A stretch of DNA of 64,000 nucleotides, from the NCBI RefSeq assembly GCF_020405205.1, contig NZ_CP084469.1, forward strand, positions 3,968,001 through 4,032,000, in the 5' to 3' direction. The notes under the pieces are model-generated. The model did no database searches. It was given only the letters and a program-made list of their open reading frames with translations, and had not been told where the DNA came from. Source of the DNA: Natrinema salinisoli. Its GTDB lineage: Archaea; Halobacteriota; Halobacteria; Halobacteriales; Natrialbaceae. Positions 26,415 to 35,659 of this stretch are shown in pieces (within the stretch, counting starts at the first letter, position 1; each line of letters opens with the position of its first letter). A program made the position numbers and the translations under genes.

Positions 26415-26529
26415 CGCACGAGGTACTGCCCGGACACGGAAAACGCTCATCAGCGATCAATCGAGCCGACTATCCGTCGGAAACGACTGTGATAACGCTG
26501 GGCGCTACCGATACCCTCCTTCTGGTCCG

Positions 26530-27348
26530 CTATTCGTCCTCGCCGCCGTCGGATTGCAGTCGCTTCGTCGTCTGGACCAGCGGATGTCGCGCGTAGTCGA
26601 CGACGTTGATGTCGTCGATCCGCTCCAGCCCTTCTTTTTCGGCCGTCCGTGCCATCCCCAGATCGATCTCGTGATCGATGACGATGACGTAGGCGTCCAT
26701 CTCGTCGATGTCCAGCCGATCGGCCGCGAGCACGCGATGGTGGCCGTCCGCCAGCAAGAGAGTGCCGCCGTTGTCTATCACGACGAGCGGCTCAGCGAGC
26801 CCGCGCTCGAGCTCGTATCGCCGGCCCTCGAGCTCGTCCGCGTAGACCCGACCCTGTGTGGGGGTCAGGTCAGCGAGCGCGACGGTGCGGCGCTCTTCGG
26901 TCAGGTCGATCTCGTGGATCTGTTCCAGGGTTCGCATCAGCTTGCCGACCTTTTCGGGCGTCGCGCGTTCTATCTGACTGCGGATGACGTCCGCGTTGGA
27001 GATGATCCCGACGAGGTTGCCAGCGTCGTCGACGACGGGCAGCTTCTGAATCCCCGATCGGAGGATGACGCGCGCGGCGTCGGTCACCTTCATATCGGGG
27101 TGGGCGACCAGGAGATCGGTCGCCATCACTTTGAAAATCGGATCGCCGTCGTCCGCGAGCAACAGATCGCGGGCGCTGATGAAGCCCTCGACGCGGCGTC
27201 GCTCGCAGACGGGGAAGCCGCTGTGTTCCTCGCTTTCCGCGATCCGCGTCGCGACCTGCCCGACGGTTTCGTCGGGCGATACCGTCGCGACATCGCGTGT
27301 CATGTAGTCCTTGACCTTGGGCTTCGTCCGATCCGACGCGACCTCCAT
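26530..27348 (-). CDS. Tandem CBS domains fused to a ParB-like domain
   Basis: 272 residues. Residues about 10-65 and 75-130 are CBS modules (VKDYMTRDVATVSPDETVGQ and VVDDAGNLVGIISNADVIR), which usually bind adenine nucleotides. From about 150 the sequence VALADLTPTQGRVYADEL leads into LLLADGHHRVLAADRL, like the ParB/Srx nucleotide-binding fold that ends in a G-x-x-R motif. A CBS sensor coupled to a ParB-like domain suggests nucleotide-dependent control of an enzyme or DNA-binding activity. Start at 27348 (MEVASDRTKPKVKDYM); the frame is open 27 bases further. Confidence 0.75.
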   Translation of the reverse strand: MEVASDRTKPKVKDYMTRDVATVSPDETVGQVATRIAESEEHSGFPVCERRRVEGFISARDLLLADDGDPIFKVMATDLLVAHPDMKVTDAARVILRSGIQKLPVVDDAGNLVGIISNADVIRSQIERATPEKVGKLMRTLEQIHEIDLTEERRTVALADLTPTQGRVYADELEGRRYELERGLAEPLVVIDNGGTLLLADGHHRVLAADRLDIDEMDAYVIVIDHEIDLGMARTAEKEGLERIDDINVVDYARHPLVQTTKRLQSDGGEDE

Positions 27349-27498
27349 AGTGGGACACACGGGGCCGGCGCGCAAAAGTACTGGCTTCCCCGCGGTCGGA
27401 GACTCGCTTCGAGAGCCGACACTGTCGTCCGGGTCGCGCGAAATTTCGTCCCCATCGACGAACCCGGGAGTCAGCGCCCGCTCGGTGCGCCAGCGTTC

Positions 27499-28998
27499 CT
27501 ACGCCGACTCGCCGTCTTCCGGCTCGCCGCGCTGGGTGAACAGCCACTCGCTGGTCTGCGTGTAGGCGCCGACCGGGACTCCCGGCCGCGAGTCGATCGA
27601 CTCGAAGAATCGGTTGGTGATGACCTCCTCGACGACGCTGACGATCGACTCGATCTCCTCCTCGTCGTCCGCACTGCCCAGAATACCGATCTCGAGTTGC
27701 GCGCCGGCCATATCGGCGTGGCCACCGGCGCTCCCGATTCGATCGAACGCGTCGCGAAGCGTCTCCCCGAGATCGACGTCCGCGGCCCGGGATCGGGCCG
27801 ACAGGAAGACCATCTCGTCGGCGAATCCGAAGACCAGCGTCGTATCGATGCCCTCCATCGCGAGTAACTGGTCGGCCGCCTGGGGGAGCGCATCCCGGTC
27901 GCCGATTCGACCGACGCTGGCGACGGCGACCGAATCCCGCTGGACCCGGTTCTTGATCGCTCGTGCGATCGTCTCGAGAGTATCGCCCTCGAGCGAGGGC
28001 TGTTCGATCTGATCCAGCAGCGAGGTATCGACGTGGGGCCACAGTAGCGACGCGGCACGAAAGTCGGCGGGAGAGACTTCCCTGGAGAAGTCGTTCGTGT
28101 CGACCCGGATTCCGTACAGCAGGGCCGTCGCCGTCGCCGGATCGAAGTCGAGATCGACGTGATCGAGGTACTCGGTCAGGACGGTGCTGGTCGCGCCCGC
28201 CTGCTGGCGCAGATCGACGAACTCGCCGGGGACCGGTCCGCGAGGCGGATGGTGGTCGATGACGATATCCACGTGGAGATCCGCCGGGAGCTGGTCGTTG
28301 ACACCGGGCCGAGAGTGATCGACGAGTGCGAAGGCCGAGTACTCCCCGAGCGAGTCGTTTCGGTCCAGGTTTCGCAGGTTCAGGCCGAGGAGGTTGACCA
28401 TCGCCCGGTTCTCTTGGTGGGAAATGTTCCCGAAATAGCAGGCGTCGGCGTCGACGCCGACCGACTCGGCGATGGCGACCAGCGCGACCGCGCTCGCGAT
28501 CGCGTCCGGATCCGGGTTGTCGTGGGCGACGACCGCGAGCCGGCCGTCGATCCCAACGAGCTGCTTCCGGAGTTCGATCGCGGATTCGGCCGTCGGCATC
28601 GCCGTTCCGCCGATCACTCGATCGGCAATGGCGGCCGTCGGATCGACGACGTGGTCCGCCAGCTCGTCGAACCGCTGTCGGTCGGCCGCCGTCGCGTTGC
28701 CGCCCAGATACCCCACGATCGACGCCGCCGGGAACCGCTCTCGGGCCGCCTCGAGGGCGGCTCGGTTGACGTCGGTACGGTCGCTGGCGACGAAGATAAC
28801 GTCCGGGTGATCGACGTTCTCGATCGCGTCGGGATCGGCGGGATCGGCACTGCGAGCCGGCACGCTTTCCTCGCGCAACGTTTCCACGACGGTCTCGTCG
28901 TCAGTGATGACGAGTCGCCGGTCGCCGTCGCGCTCGGGCAGCCGCTCCGTCACCTGTCGGCAGATCGTCCCGCAGCCGAGCACGAGCCGGAAAACCAT
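27499..28998 (-). CDS. DHH-family phosphoesterase with N-terminal RCK-like domain
   Basis: 499 residues. The first 130 are a TrkA-N-like Rossmann domain (VLGCGTICRQVTERLP) that may bind NAD or a nucleotide. From about 145 the DHH domain follows: VVAHDNPDPDAIASA and VDIVIDHHPPRGP supply the Mn2+ ligands, and FDRIGSAGGHADMAGAQL near 440 is the DHHA1 glycine-rich loop. Related proteins hydrolyse cyclic dinucleotides, nanoRNA or pAp. The RCK-DHH combination is widespread in haloarchaea and not biochemically settled. Confidence 0.8.
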   Translation of the reverse strand: MVFRLVLGCGTICRQVTERLPERDGDRRLVITDDETVVETLREESVPARSADPADPDAIENVDHPDVIFVASDRTDVNRAALEAARERFPAASIVGYLGGNATAADRQRFDELADHVVDPTAAIADRVIGGTAMPTAESAIELRKQLVGIDGRLAVVAHDNPDPDAIASAVALVAIAESVGVDADACYFGNISHQENRAMVNLLGLNLRNLDRNDSLGEYSAFALVDHSRPGVNDQLPADLHVDIVIDHHPPRGPVPGEFVDLRQQAGATSTVLTEYLDHVDLDFDPATATALLYGIRVDTNDFSREVSPADFRAASLLWPHVDTSLLDQIEQPSLEGDTLETIARAIKNRVQRDSVAVASVGRIGDRDALPQAADQLLAMEGIDTTLVFGFADEMVFLSARSRAADVDLGETLRDAFDRIGSAGGHADMAGAQLEIGILGSADDEEEIESIVSVVEEVITNRFFESIDSRPGVPVGAYTQTSEWLFTQRGEPEDGESA

Positions 28999-29053
28999 TT
29001 GTCGCGGCTTGCAACCCCTGCGGGTAAAAGCTACCGGGTCGCCCGCGGGATCC

Positions 29054-30592
29054 TCAGACGATGATCGCGGTCGCCGCCTCGGTCGCGGCGTCGGCGATCG
29101 GACTGAATGCTGGCAGGATCAGGACCGTCAGCACTGCCGCAGCGATGATCGCCGCGTAGAGCCCGGTCGGCTGTGCGAGCCGCTCCCGGTCGAGAATCGG
29201 CTCCTCGATCCAGAGTGCCTTGACGAGCCGCGAGTAGTAGTACAGCGAGAGCGCGCTGTTGATCACCAGCGCGGCGGCGAGAACGAGCAAGATCGTGTTG
29301 TCCGCGGCCGCTTCGATGGTCGCGGTGTACAGCAGGTACTTGCTCGCGAAGCCGGCGAAGGGCGGGACGCCCGCAAGGCTGAACATGAAGACGGCCATCG
29401 CGGCGCAGGCGAAGGGCGCCTGCTTCGAGAGGCCGTTGTAGTCCTCGAACGTCCGGCCGACGCCCCAGTACTCCGCCAGCCCGACGAACAGGAACGCGCC
29501 CGTGTTCATGAAGCCGTAGACCAGCAGGTGCATCATGGCGGCCCCCATGACGGCGTCGCCGCCGTCTGCCGAGAGGGCCGCGAGTCCGATCAGCACGTAG
29601 CCGGCGTGCCCGATCGAGGAGTACGCGAGCATCCGCTTGACGTTCTCCTGGGTCGCCGCCGCGAAGTTCCCGACCGTCATCGTGACGATCGCGAGAATGC
29701 CGAAGGCGAGCGTCCAGTCGACGCCGATCACGGCGGTCGTCGCCTCGAGCGGGAACGCCGTCGCGAACACGCGGAAGGCGAGCACGAAGCCGGCGGCCTT
29801 CGAGGCCGAGGAGAGGAACGCCGAGATCGGCGCGGGCGCGCCCTCGTAGGCCTCGGGGGCCCAGAAGTGGAACGGGACGCTCGCGGTCTTGAACGCGATC
29901 CCGCCGATCAGCATGAGGATGCCGAGTCCGAGGAGGCCGCCCATCTCGACGACGTTCTGGTCGGAGCTTTCGAGCGCCCCGGCGATCGCCTCGAGTTGCA
30001 GCGAGCCGGTCGCGCCGTAGACCAGCGAGACGCCGTAGACGAAGATCGCCGACGACAGCGCGCCGATCAGGAAGTACTTCAGCCCGGCTTCGACGCTGCC
30101 GCGGTTGTCCTTCAGGATGGCGACCAGGGCGTACGAGGGGAGGCTCGTCAGCTCGAGCGCGATGAAGATCGTCACGAGGCTGTTCGAGGCGGCCATCATC
30201 GACATCCCGGTCGCGGCGAGGATGACCAGCGAGTAGTACTCGGCCTGATAGGTGTGATCCCGCAGGTAGTCGTAGCTCGCGACCGCGACGAGGGCGGTGA
30301 CGACGGCGATGATGATCATGAAGTACAGCGCCAGTTGGTCGACGACGAACTGGCCGTTCATGACGTCGATGACGCCGTGGTTCTCGATTCCGGTCGCGCC
30401 GACGCCGGCGGCGGTGTACCAGACCGCGACGGCGAGCGACGCCAGTGAGCCGACGATCGCGGTGCCGGCGAGCAGCGAGCGATTCGTCGAGTGCGGGTCG
30501 ATGCTGTCGAGCAGGAACAACACGAGCGCCGTCCCCGCCAGGATCAGTGCCGGCGCGAGCGCCATCCAGTCGGGGAGCTCGAAGACCGCCAT
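29054..30592 (-). CDS. nuoN: NADH dehydrogenase-like subunit N
   Basis: 512 residues, a 13-14 helix antiporter-like subunit of the complex I membrane arm. Conserved charged helices include ALTSLPSYALVAILKDN (Glu/Lys of the proton path), AFKTASVPFHFWAPEAYEGA and QENVKRMLAYSSIGHAGYV. It shares one base with the nuoM stop and is the last gene of the operon. Translation is probably coupled. Length is normal. Confidence 0.93.
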   Translation of the reverse strand: MAVFELPDWMALAPALILAGTALVLFLLDSIDPHSTNRSLLAGTAIVGSLASLAVAVWYTAAGVGATGIENHGVIDVMNGQFVVDQLALYFMIIIAVVTALVAVASYDYLRDHTYQAEYYSLVILAATGMSMMAASNSLVTIFIALELTSLPSYALVAILKDNRGSVEAGLKYFLIGALSSAIFVYGVSLVYGATGSLQLEAIAGALESSDQNVVEMGGLLGLGILMLIGGIAFKTASVPFHFWAPEAYEGAPAPISAFLSSASKAAGFVLAFRVFATAFPLEATTAVIGVDWTLAFGILAIVTMTVGNFAAATQENVKRMLAYSSIGHAGYVLIGLAALSADGGDAVMGAAMMHLLVYGFMNTGAFLFVGLAEYWGVGRTFEDYNGLSKQAPFACAAMAVFMFSLAGVPPFAGFASKYLLYTATIEAAADNTILLVLAAALVINSALSLYYYSRLVKALWIEEPILDRERLAQPTGLYAAIIAAAVLTVLILPAFSPIADAATEAATAIIV

Positions 30593-32115
30593 CAGCGCTC
30601 ACCTCCGATGATCGGATCGATTGCGTCGGTTATCATGTCGAAGATCAGGTCGGGGGCCACGCCGAGGGCGATGATGAGCCCCAGCAACACGACCATCGAC
30701 GCGACGTCGTGCACGGGCGCACGGCCCACCTCGTAGTCGGTTTCGAGTCGATACGGTCCGAACACCGTCCGCTGGAGCGCGAACAGCAGATAGCCGGCGA
30801 CGATGACGATGCCGAACATCGCGAGCGAGGTGAACACGGCCGAGTACGCGAGCAACTCGGAGCCGAAGGAGCCGAAGAAGATGAAGTACTCGGCGGCGAA
30901 GCCGCTCATCAGCGGCAGTCCCATGTAGCCGAAGGCACCGGCGATGAGGATTCCGACCGCGATCGGCATCCGATCCGCCATCCCGGACATGTCGGTGACC
31001 ATCCGGGTGTGGGTCGCGTTGTAGATGACGCCGACGGCCATGAACATCAGTCCCGAGATCAGGCCGTGGGAGATCATCTGGAAGGTCGCGCCGCCGATCC
31101 CGAACTGGGTGTAGGCGACCAGTCCGAGGATGACGTATCCCATCGAGGACACGGACGAGTAGGCGACGATCCGCTTCAGGTCCGTCTGTGCGAGCGCCAG
31201 CATCGCGCCGTAGATGACGCTGATCACCGCGATCGCCGCGATCGGGACCGCGTAGGCCTCGACCTGGTCCGGGAACATCGTGAAGTTGAACCGGAGCAGG
31301 GCGTAGGTCCCCATCTTCAGCAGGACGCCGGCCAGCAGTATCGAGGCCGGGGTCGGGGCCTCGACGTGGGCGTCGGGTAGCCACGTGTGGAAGGGGACGA
31401 TCGGCACCTTCACCGCGAAACCGAGGAACATCCCGATGAAGACGACGGACGCGAGTGCCGTCCCACCGAGACCGAAGAGTCCCTCGGGCCCGCCGTTGAC
31501 CATCGCCGTCGCGATTTCTGGCAGGGCGAAGGACGTCACCGAGTCGCCGAGCCCGAAGACGAGCGCGATGAACGACCCGAACATCACCAGCGACGCCACG
31601 TTCGTGTAGACGAAGAACTTGATCGCGGCGTACTTCCGTCGCGGGCCGCCCCAGATACCGATCAGCAGGTACATCGGGATCAGGACCGCCTCCCAGAAGA
31701 TGAACCAGACGAAGAAATCGAGCGCCGAGAAGACGCCGATCAGGTTCGCCTCGATGAACAGGATGAGCCCGTAGAACTGGGACTCCCGTTCGTCGATCGG
31801 CGTCCACGAACTCACGGTCGCCAGCGTACAGAGGATCGTCGTCAGAACGACCAGCGGCAGGCTGATACCGTCCAGACCGACGAACCACGAGATCGAGTAG
31901 TCGCCGATCTCGAGCCACGCCAGCTGCGATTCGAACGCCAGCTCGCCATCGAGCAAGGCGTTCCCGCTGCCGTCGAAGGCGGTGAACAGCCACAGGCTGA
32001 TCGCCGCCGGCACGAGACTGATGGCGAAGGCGAGCTTGCCGGCGATGCGATTCGGCGCGACGAACGTGATCAGCGCGCCGAGCAGTGCGACCGCGATGAG
32101 CGCTTCTATCATCAT
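30592..32115 (-). CDS. nuoM: NADH dehydrogenase-like subunit M
   Basis: 507 residues from the ATG at 32115 (MMIEALIAVALLGALITF); a second ATG at 32112 and a GTG at 32124 are alternatives. Antiporter-like proton channel subunit. Family blocks FIFWEAVLIPMYLLIGIWGG, VKVPIVPFHTWLPDAHVEAP and DLKRIVAYSSVSSMGYVILG show the conserved Glu, Lys and His. It overlaps nuoL by four bases. Confidence 0.93.
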   Translation of the reverse strand: MMIEALIAVALLGALITFVAPNRIAGKLAFAISLVPAAISLWLFTAFDGSGNALLDGELAFESQLAWLEIGDYSISWFVGLDGISLPLVVLTTILCTLATVSSWTPIDERESQFYGLILFIEANLIGVFSALDFFVWFIFWEAVLIPMYLLIGIWGGPRRKYAAIKFFVYTNVASLVMFGSFIALVFGLGDSVTSFALPEIATAMVNGGPEGLFGLGGTALASVVFIGMFLGFAVKVPIVPFHTWLPDAHVEAPTPASILLAGVLLKMGTYALLRFNFTMFPDQVEAYAVPIAAIAVISVIYGAMLALAQTDLKRIVAYSSVSSMGYVILGLVAYTQFGIGGATFQMISHGLISGLMFMAVGVIYNATHTRMVTDMSGMADRMPIAVGILIAGAFGYMGLPLMSGFAAEYFIFFGSFGSELLAYSAVFTSLAMFGIVIVAGYLLFALQRTVFGPYRLETDYEVGRAPVHDVASMVVLLGLIIALGVAPDLIFDMITDAIDPIIGGER

Positions 32116-34160
32116 GCGAACCACCCTCCGAGATAGCCGAGGACGAGCAGTAAGCCGATGAACCCGCCCACCAACAGCGCCGCGTAGTTAGTCACGATAC
32201 CCGTCTGAATCCGTTTCAGCCGATCGCTGCCGAACAGGCTGATCGTCGACGTCCCGTTGACGACGCCGTCGATGACGGTCTGATCGAACCGGTCGGCCGC
32301 TCGAGCCAGCGGGAGCGTCAGGCCTTCCGCGAGCCAGACCTGGTACTCGTCCTGGTAGTAGTTGCGCCGCAGGAGGCTGTACGCGCCGCCGAGCTTCGCC
32401 GTGTGGCGGGTCGGCTCGGGCACGTTGTACAGCGTGTGCGCCGTGAACGCGCCGGCCAGCGCGAGGCCCAGCGACAGGCCCGCGCTCAGTAGCATAGTGA
32501 CCGTCTCCGAGCCGATCACGCCCTCCTCGAAGGCGACCGTCTCGTGGTAGGCGTGGTAGGTCAGCCCCTCGACGTAACCGTACTCGCCGTCGAGCCAGAA
32601 CTCGAGGAACGTGATGTCGACCCCGAGAACGTGGGCGATGGGTGCCATGTTCGCGAGACCGGTGAGCGCCGCGAGGACGCCGAGTACGATCAACGGGGTT
32701 TTGACGGCCCAGCCGACCGGATGCGGGTCCTCGGCCGTCTCCGAGCGGGGCTCACCGTGGAAGGTCAAGAAGACCATCCGGAACGTGTAGAAGCCGGTGA
32801 AGAACACGGCGATCAGTCCCATCGCGTAGGCCGCGAGGATGACCGGCTGCTCGAGGCCGACGATCAGCGCGTCGAAGAGGATCTCGTCTTTCGACCAGAA
32901 GCCCGAGAAGGGGACGATCCCCGCGAGCGCGAGCGCGCCGGCGAGGAACGTGTAGTAGGTGACGGGTGCCTTGTCCTTTAGGCCGCCCATCTCCCACATG
33001 TCCTGTTCGTGGTGCATGAGGATGATGACGGCCCCGGCACCGAGGAACAGGAGCGCCTTGAAGAAGGCGTGATTCATCAGGTGGAAGACGCCGGCGACGT
33101 AGCCGCCGACGCCGAGTCCGAGCATCATGTAGCCGTACTGGCTGATGGTCGAGTACGCCAGTACCTGCTTGACGTCGTCCTTGACGACGCCCATCGTCGC
33201 GGCGAAGAGCGCCGTGAAGCCGCCGACGAAGGCGATGATCGCCAGCGCGGTCGGACTCAGCGCGTAGTAGCCGAACATCCGGGCGACCAGGTAGACGCCG
33301 GCCGCGACCATCGTCGCCGCGTGGATGAGCGCGGAGACGGTGGTCGGACCCTCCATGGCGTCGGGGAGCCAGGTGTGGAAGGGGAACTGCGCGGACTTGC
33401 CGAGGACGCCGCCGAGGACGAGCAGTCCGGTGATCGTCACCCAGGTCTGGGCGTCGAAGCCGAACAGGGTCGCTTCGTTGTCGATCGCCGTCTCGGCGGC
33501 GGTGACGAACGATTCCTCGCCGGCGAAGCCGACCGTGCCGAACGTCGCCGCGATGGCGACGACGCCGATCAGGAAGAAGTAGTCCCCGAAGCGGGTGACG
33601 AGGAACGCCTTCTTCGCGGCCGACGGTGCCGACTTCGTGCGGAACCAGAACCCGATCAGTAGGTACGAGCACAGTCCGACGAGCTCGAAGAACATGAACG
33701 CCATCAGCAGGTTGTCCGCGAAGACGAACGCGAGCATGCTGAAGGTAAAGAGCCCGAGTTCGGCGTAGTACCGCGGCAACCCGGTTTCGCCTTCGACGTT
33801 CATGTAGCCGAGGCTGAAGACGTGGACGAGCAGTGCGACGAGCGAGACGATCACCAGCATGAGCGCCGAGAGCGGATCGATCAGGATTCCGAAACTGAAT
33901 GCGATCGTTTCGACGCCGGTCGCGCTCTGGGCCGCACCGTTCGTCCACTCGTACAGCGTCGCGTGATGCGTCTTACCGCCGCCGACGGCCGCGAACATCA
34001 CCAGTGAGATGACGAGCGAACCCGCCGTCGCGAGGATACCCGGGAGCGCGCCCTTCTTCGGCAAGTGCTTGCCGAAGAGAAGCGCGACCACGAACGCCAC
34101 GAGTGGGAACACTGCGATCGCCGGTGCGAATCCGAACGGATCTGTTGCTATTCCTGCCAT
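32112..34160 (-). CDS. nuoL: NADH dehydrogenase-like subunit L
   Basis: 682 residues, the distal antiporter-like subunit of complex I with a long C-terminal lateral helix. FFELVGLCSYLLIGFW, SAQFPFHTWLPDAMEGPTTV and DVKQVLAYSTISQYGYMMLG carry the conserved ion-path residues. The C-terminal portion after 560 (RRNYYQDEYQVWLAEGL) is the coupling helix and anchor. It starts one base after nuoK stops. Confidence 0.93.
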   Translation of the reverse strand: MAGIATDPFGFAPAIAVFPLVAFVVALLFGKHLPKKGALPGILATAGSLVISLVMFAAVGGGKTHHATLYEWTNGAAQSATGVETIAFSFGILIDPLSALMLVIVSLVALLVHVFSLGYMNVEGETGLPRYYAELGLFTFSMLAFVFADNLLMAFMFFELVGLCSYLLIGFWFRTKSAPSAAKKAFLVTRFGDYFFLIGVVAIAATFGTVGFAGEESFVTAAETAIDNEATLFGFDAQTWVTITGLLVLGGVLGKSAQFPFHTWLPDAMEGPTTVSALIHAATMVAAGVYLVARMFGYYALSPTALAIIAFVGGFTALFAATMGVVKDDVKQVLAYSTISQYGYMMLGLGVGGYVAGVFHLMNHAFFKALLFLGAGAVIILMHHEQDMWEMGGLKDKAPVTYYTFLAGALALAGIVPFSGFWSKDEILFDALIVGLEQPVILAAYAMGLIAVFFTGFYTFRMVFLTFHGEPRSETAEDPHPVGWAVKTPLIVLGVLAALTGLANMAPIAHVLGVDITFLEFWLDGEYGYVEGLTYHAYHETVAFEEGVIGSETVTMLLSAGLSLGLALAGAFTAHTLYNVPEPTRHTAKLGGAYSLLRRNYYQDEYQVWLAEGLTLPLARAADRFDQTVIDGVVNGTSTISLFGSDRLKRIQTGIVTNYAALLVGGFIGLLLVLGYLGGWFA

Positions 34161-34161
34161 C

Positions 34162-34467
34162 TTACCACCTCATCGTCGTCGGAACCGTGACGTCGACGTC
34201 ACGGAAGTTGCGGTACAACACCAGGATGATCCCGAGTCCGACGGCCACCTCGGCGGCGGCGAGCGCCATCGTGAACAGCGCGAACAACTGCCCCGTGAGG
34301 TTGCCGTGATAGAACGAGAACGCGATCAAATTGATATTCGCCGCGTTCAGCATGAGTTCGACGGACATCAGGAACAACAGTGCGTTGCGACGCGTCAGCA
34401 CCCCGAAGAGGCCGATACAGAACACTGCCATCGACAGCAGCACGTAGTACTGCACGTCGACGGTCAT
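34162..34467 (-). CDS. nuoK: NADH dehydrogenase-like subunit K
   Basis: 101 residues, three helices, the standard NuoK size. LLFLMSVELMLNAANINLIA holds the conserved Glu in the second helix and FALFTMALAAAEVAVGLGI the Glu in the third, both part of the proton relay at the quinone end of the membrane arm. It overlaps nuoJ2 by four bases (start 34467). Confidence 0.93.
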   Translation of the reverse strand: MTVDVQYYVLLSMAVFCIGLFGVLTRRNALLFLMSVELMLNAANINLIAFSFYHGNLTGQLFALFTMALAAAEVAVGLGIILVLYRNFRDVDVTVPTTMRW

Positions 34468-34889
34468 CGGTCCTCACCTCCCGTCTCGGTCGAACCGCCC
34501 TCCGACCGCGTCCCGCCGTCTGCGACTGCCGGTTCGGCGCCCTCGCTGCTGCTCGAGGCCTCGCCGGCGCTCGAGAGCGCGGAAACGGGTTCGCCACCCT
34601 CCTCGCGTTTCGCGAGGACGAGCGAGGCGTCGAGCGCGGCGTCGAGCGCGACGGCGACGAGCAGGACGGCGGCGAGGAAGGGTTCCGTGCCGCCGATCGT
34701 CTGGAGTTCGTCGAAGCCGAACAGCGCGTAGCCGAGTTCGGCGGTGATCGAGACGTCCGGGAAGCCGCCCTGTGACATCGGCTCGAACGCCGTGTTCAGG
34801 GTGATGAGCGCCATCACCGCGAACAGCCCGACGGCGAGCAGTCCCGGCACGAGCGTCTTGCCGAGTCGGAGTTTCGGACCGGTCGTCAT
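34464..34889 (-). CDS. nuoJ2: NADH dehydrogenase-like subunit J, second part
   Basis: 141 residues from the ATG at 34889 (MTTGPKLRLGKTLVPG), within a longer arginine-rich shadow frame. Two or three helices (10-32, 50-66, 72-92) correspond to the second half of NuoJ. The last 45 residues (after LAKREEGGEPV) are Ser/Gly/Glu-rich and look disordered, an extension not present in the bacterial subunit. The gene overlaps both neighbours by four bases. Split NuoJ is typical of haloarchaea. Confidence 0.85.
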   Translation of the reverse strand: MTTGPKLRLGKTLVPGLLAVGLFAVMALITLNTAFEPMSQGGFPDVSITAELGYALFGFDELQTIGGTEPFLAAVLLVAVALDAALDASLVLAKREEGGEPVSALSSAGEASSSSEGAEPAVADGGTRSEGGSTETGGEDR

Positions 34890-35158
34890 GCCTGTACCAC
34901 CTCTTCCGTGCTGGCGTCGTCGCGCTGGGTCAGCATGACGGCGAACGTGATGAGGACGAGGACCCCGCCCACGTAGACGAGGACCTGCATCATGGCGACG
35001 AATTCCGCCGCCAGCATCACGTAGTGCACCGCCACGCTGAGCAGCGCCACGCCCAGCAGGAGCGCCGAATGCCACGGGTCCTGCATGAGCACGACACCCA
35101 CCGCGCTGGCCAGCGTGACGATGGCGAACAGCGCGAACGCGATCAGCTCGTAGTTCAT
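34886..35158 (-). CDS. nuoJ1: NADH dehydrogenase-like subunit J, first part
   Basis: 90 residues with three helices, ending in an acidic tail DDASTEEVVQA. LASAVGVVLMQDPWHSALLLG and EFVAMMQVLVYVGGVLVLITF correspond to helices 1-3 of NuoJ, including the Tyr-Val-Gly-Gly turn that becomes a pi-bulge in complex I. It begins 39 bases after the nuoI stop, the only sizeable gap within the operon. Confidence 0.88.
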   Translation of the reverse strand: MNYELIAFALFAIVTLASAVGVVLMQDPWHSALLLGVALLSVAVHYVMLAAEFVAMMQVLVYVGGVLVLITFAVMLTQRDDASTEEVVQA

Positions 35159-35197
35159 GTTTGTTGGTAGTGCCCGTTTGCGGGACGGGCGAGCCCG

Positions 35198-35659
35198 TTA
35201 CTGGTAGTCGACCTCTCCCTCTCCCTCACCGACCCACGCGCCCCGATCGGGTTCGCGGGACGCGAGCGGGTCGATGTCCTTGTACCACGGGACGGCTTTC
35301 AGCTGCTCTTTGTTGTAGACGAAGTCGTGTTTCGTGTCCGCGGTGAACTCGAAGTTCTCCGTGAGCAGGATGGCGTCGACGGGGCAGACCTCCTCGCAGA
35401 GCCGGCAGTAGATGCACTGCCCGATGTGGAGGTTGTACTGTTCGCCCTGTCGCTGATCGTTCGTGACGATCTGGATCGTGTCGTTCGGGCAGACGTTCTC
35501 GCACTGGCGACACCAGATACACCGCTCCTGACTGAACTTGTGGACGCCGCGAAAGCGCGGCGAGACGTCGGGTGCGGTCTCCGGGTACTCCACCGTGAAG
35601 GTAGAGCCGTCCAGTGCGTGCTTCATCGTCGTCGCCATCGATTTGAGTATCCCGATCAT
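35198..35659 (-). CDS. nuoI: NADH dehydrogenase-like subunit I, 2x[4Fe-4S] ferredoxin
   Basis: 153 residues from the ATG at 35659 (MIGILKSMATTMKHALDG); the very long frame upstream is a shadow of nuoH. Two cluster motifs, CIWCRQCENVCP near 47 and CIYCRLCEEVCP near 86, bind the N6a and N6b clusters that carry electrons toward NuoB. The C-terminus is acidic (EGEGEVDYQ). The start overlaps the nuoH stop by four bases. Confidence 0.93.
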   Translation of the reverse strand: MIGILKSMATTMKHALDGSTFTVEYPETAPDVSPRFRGVHKFSQERCIWCRQCENVCPNDTIQIVTNDQRQGEQYNLHIGQCIYCRLCEEVCPVDAILLTENFEFTADTKHDFVYNKEQLKAVPWYKDIDPLASREPDRGAWVGEGEGEVDYQ

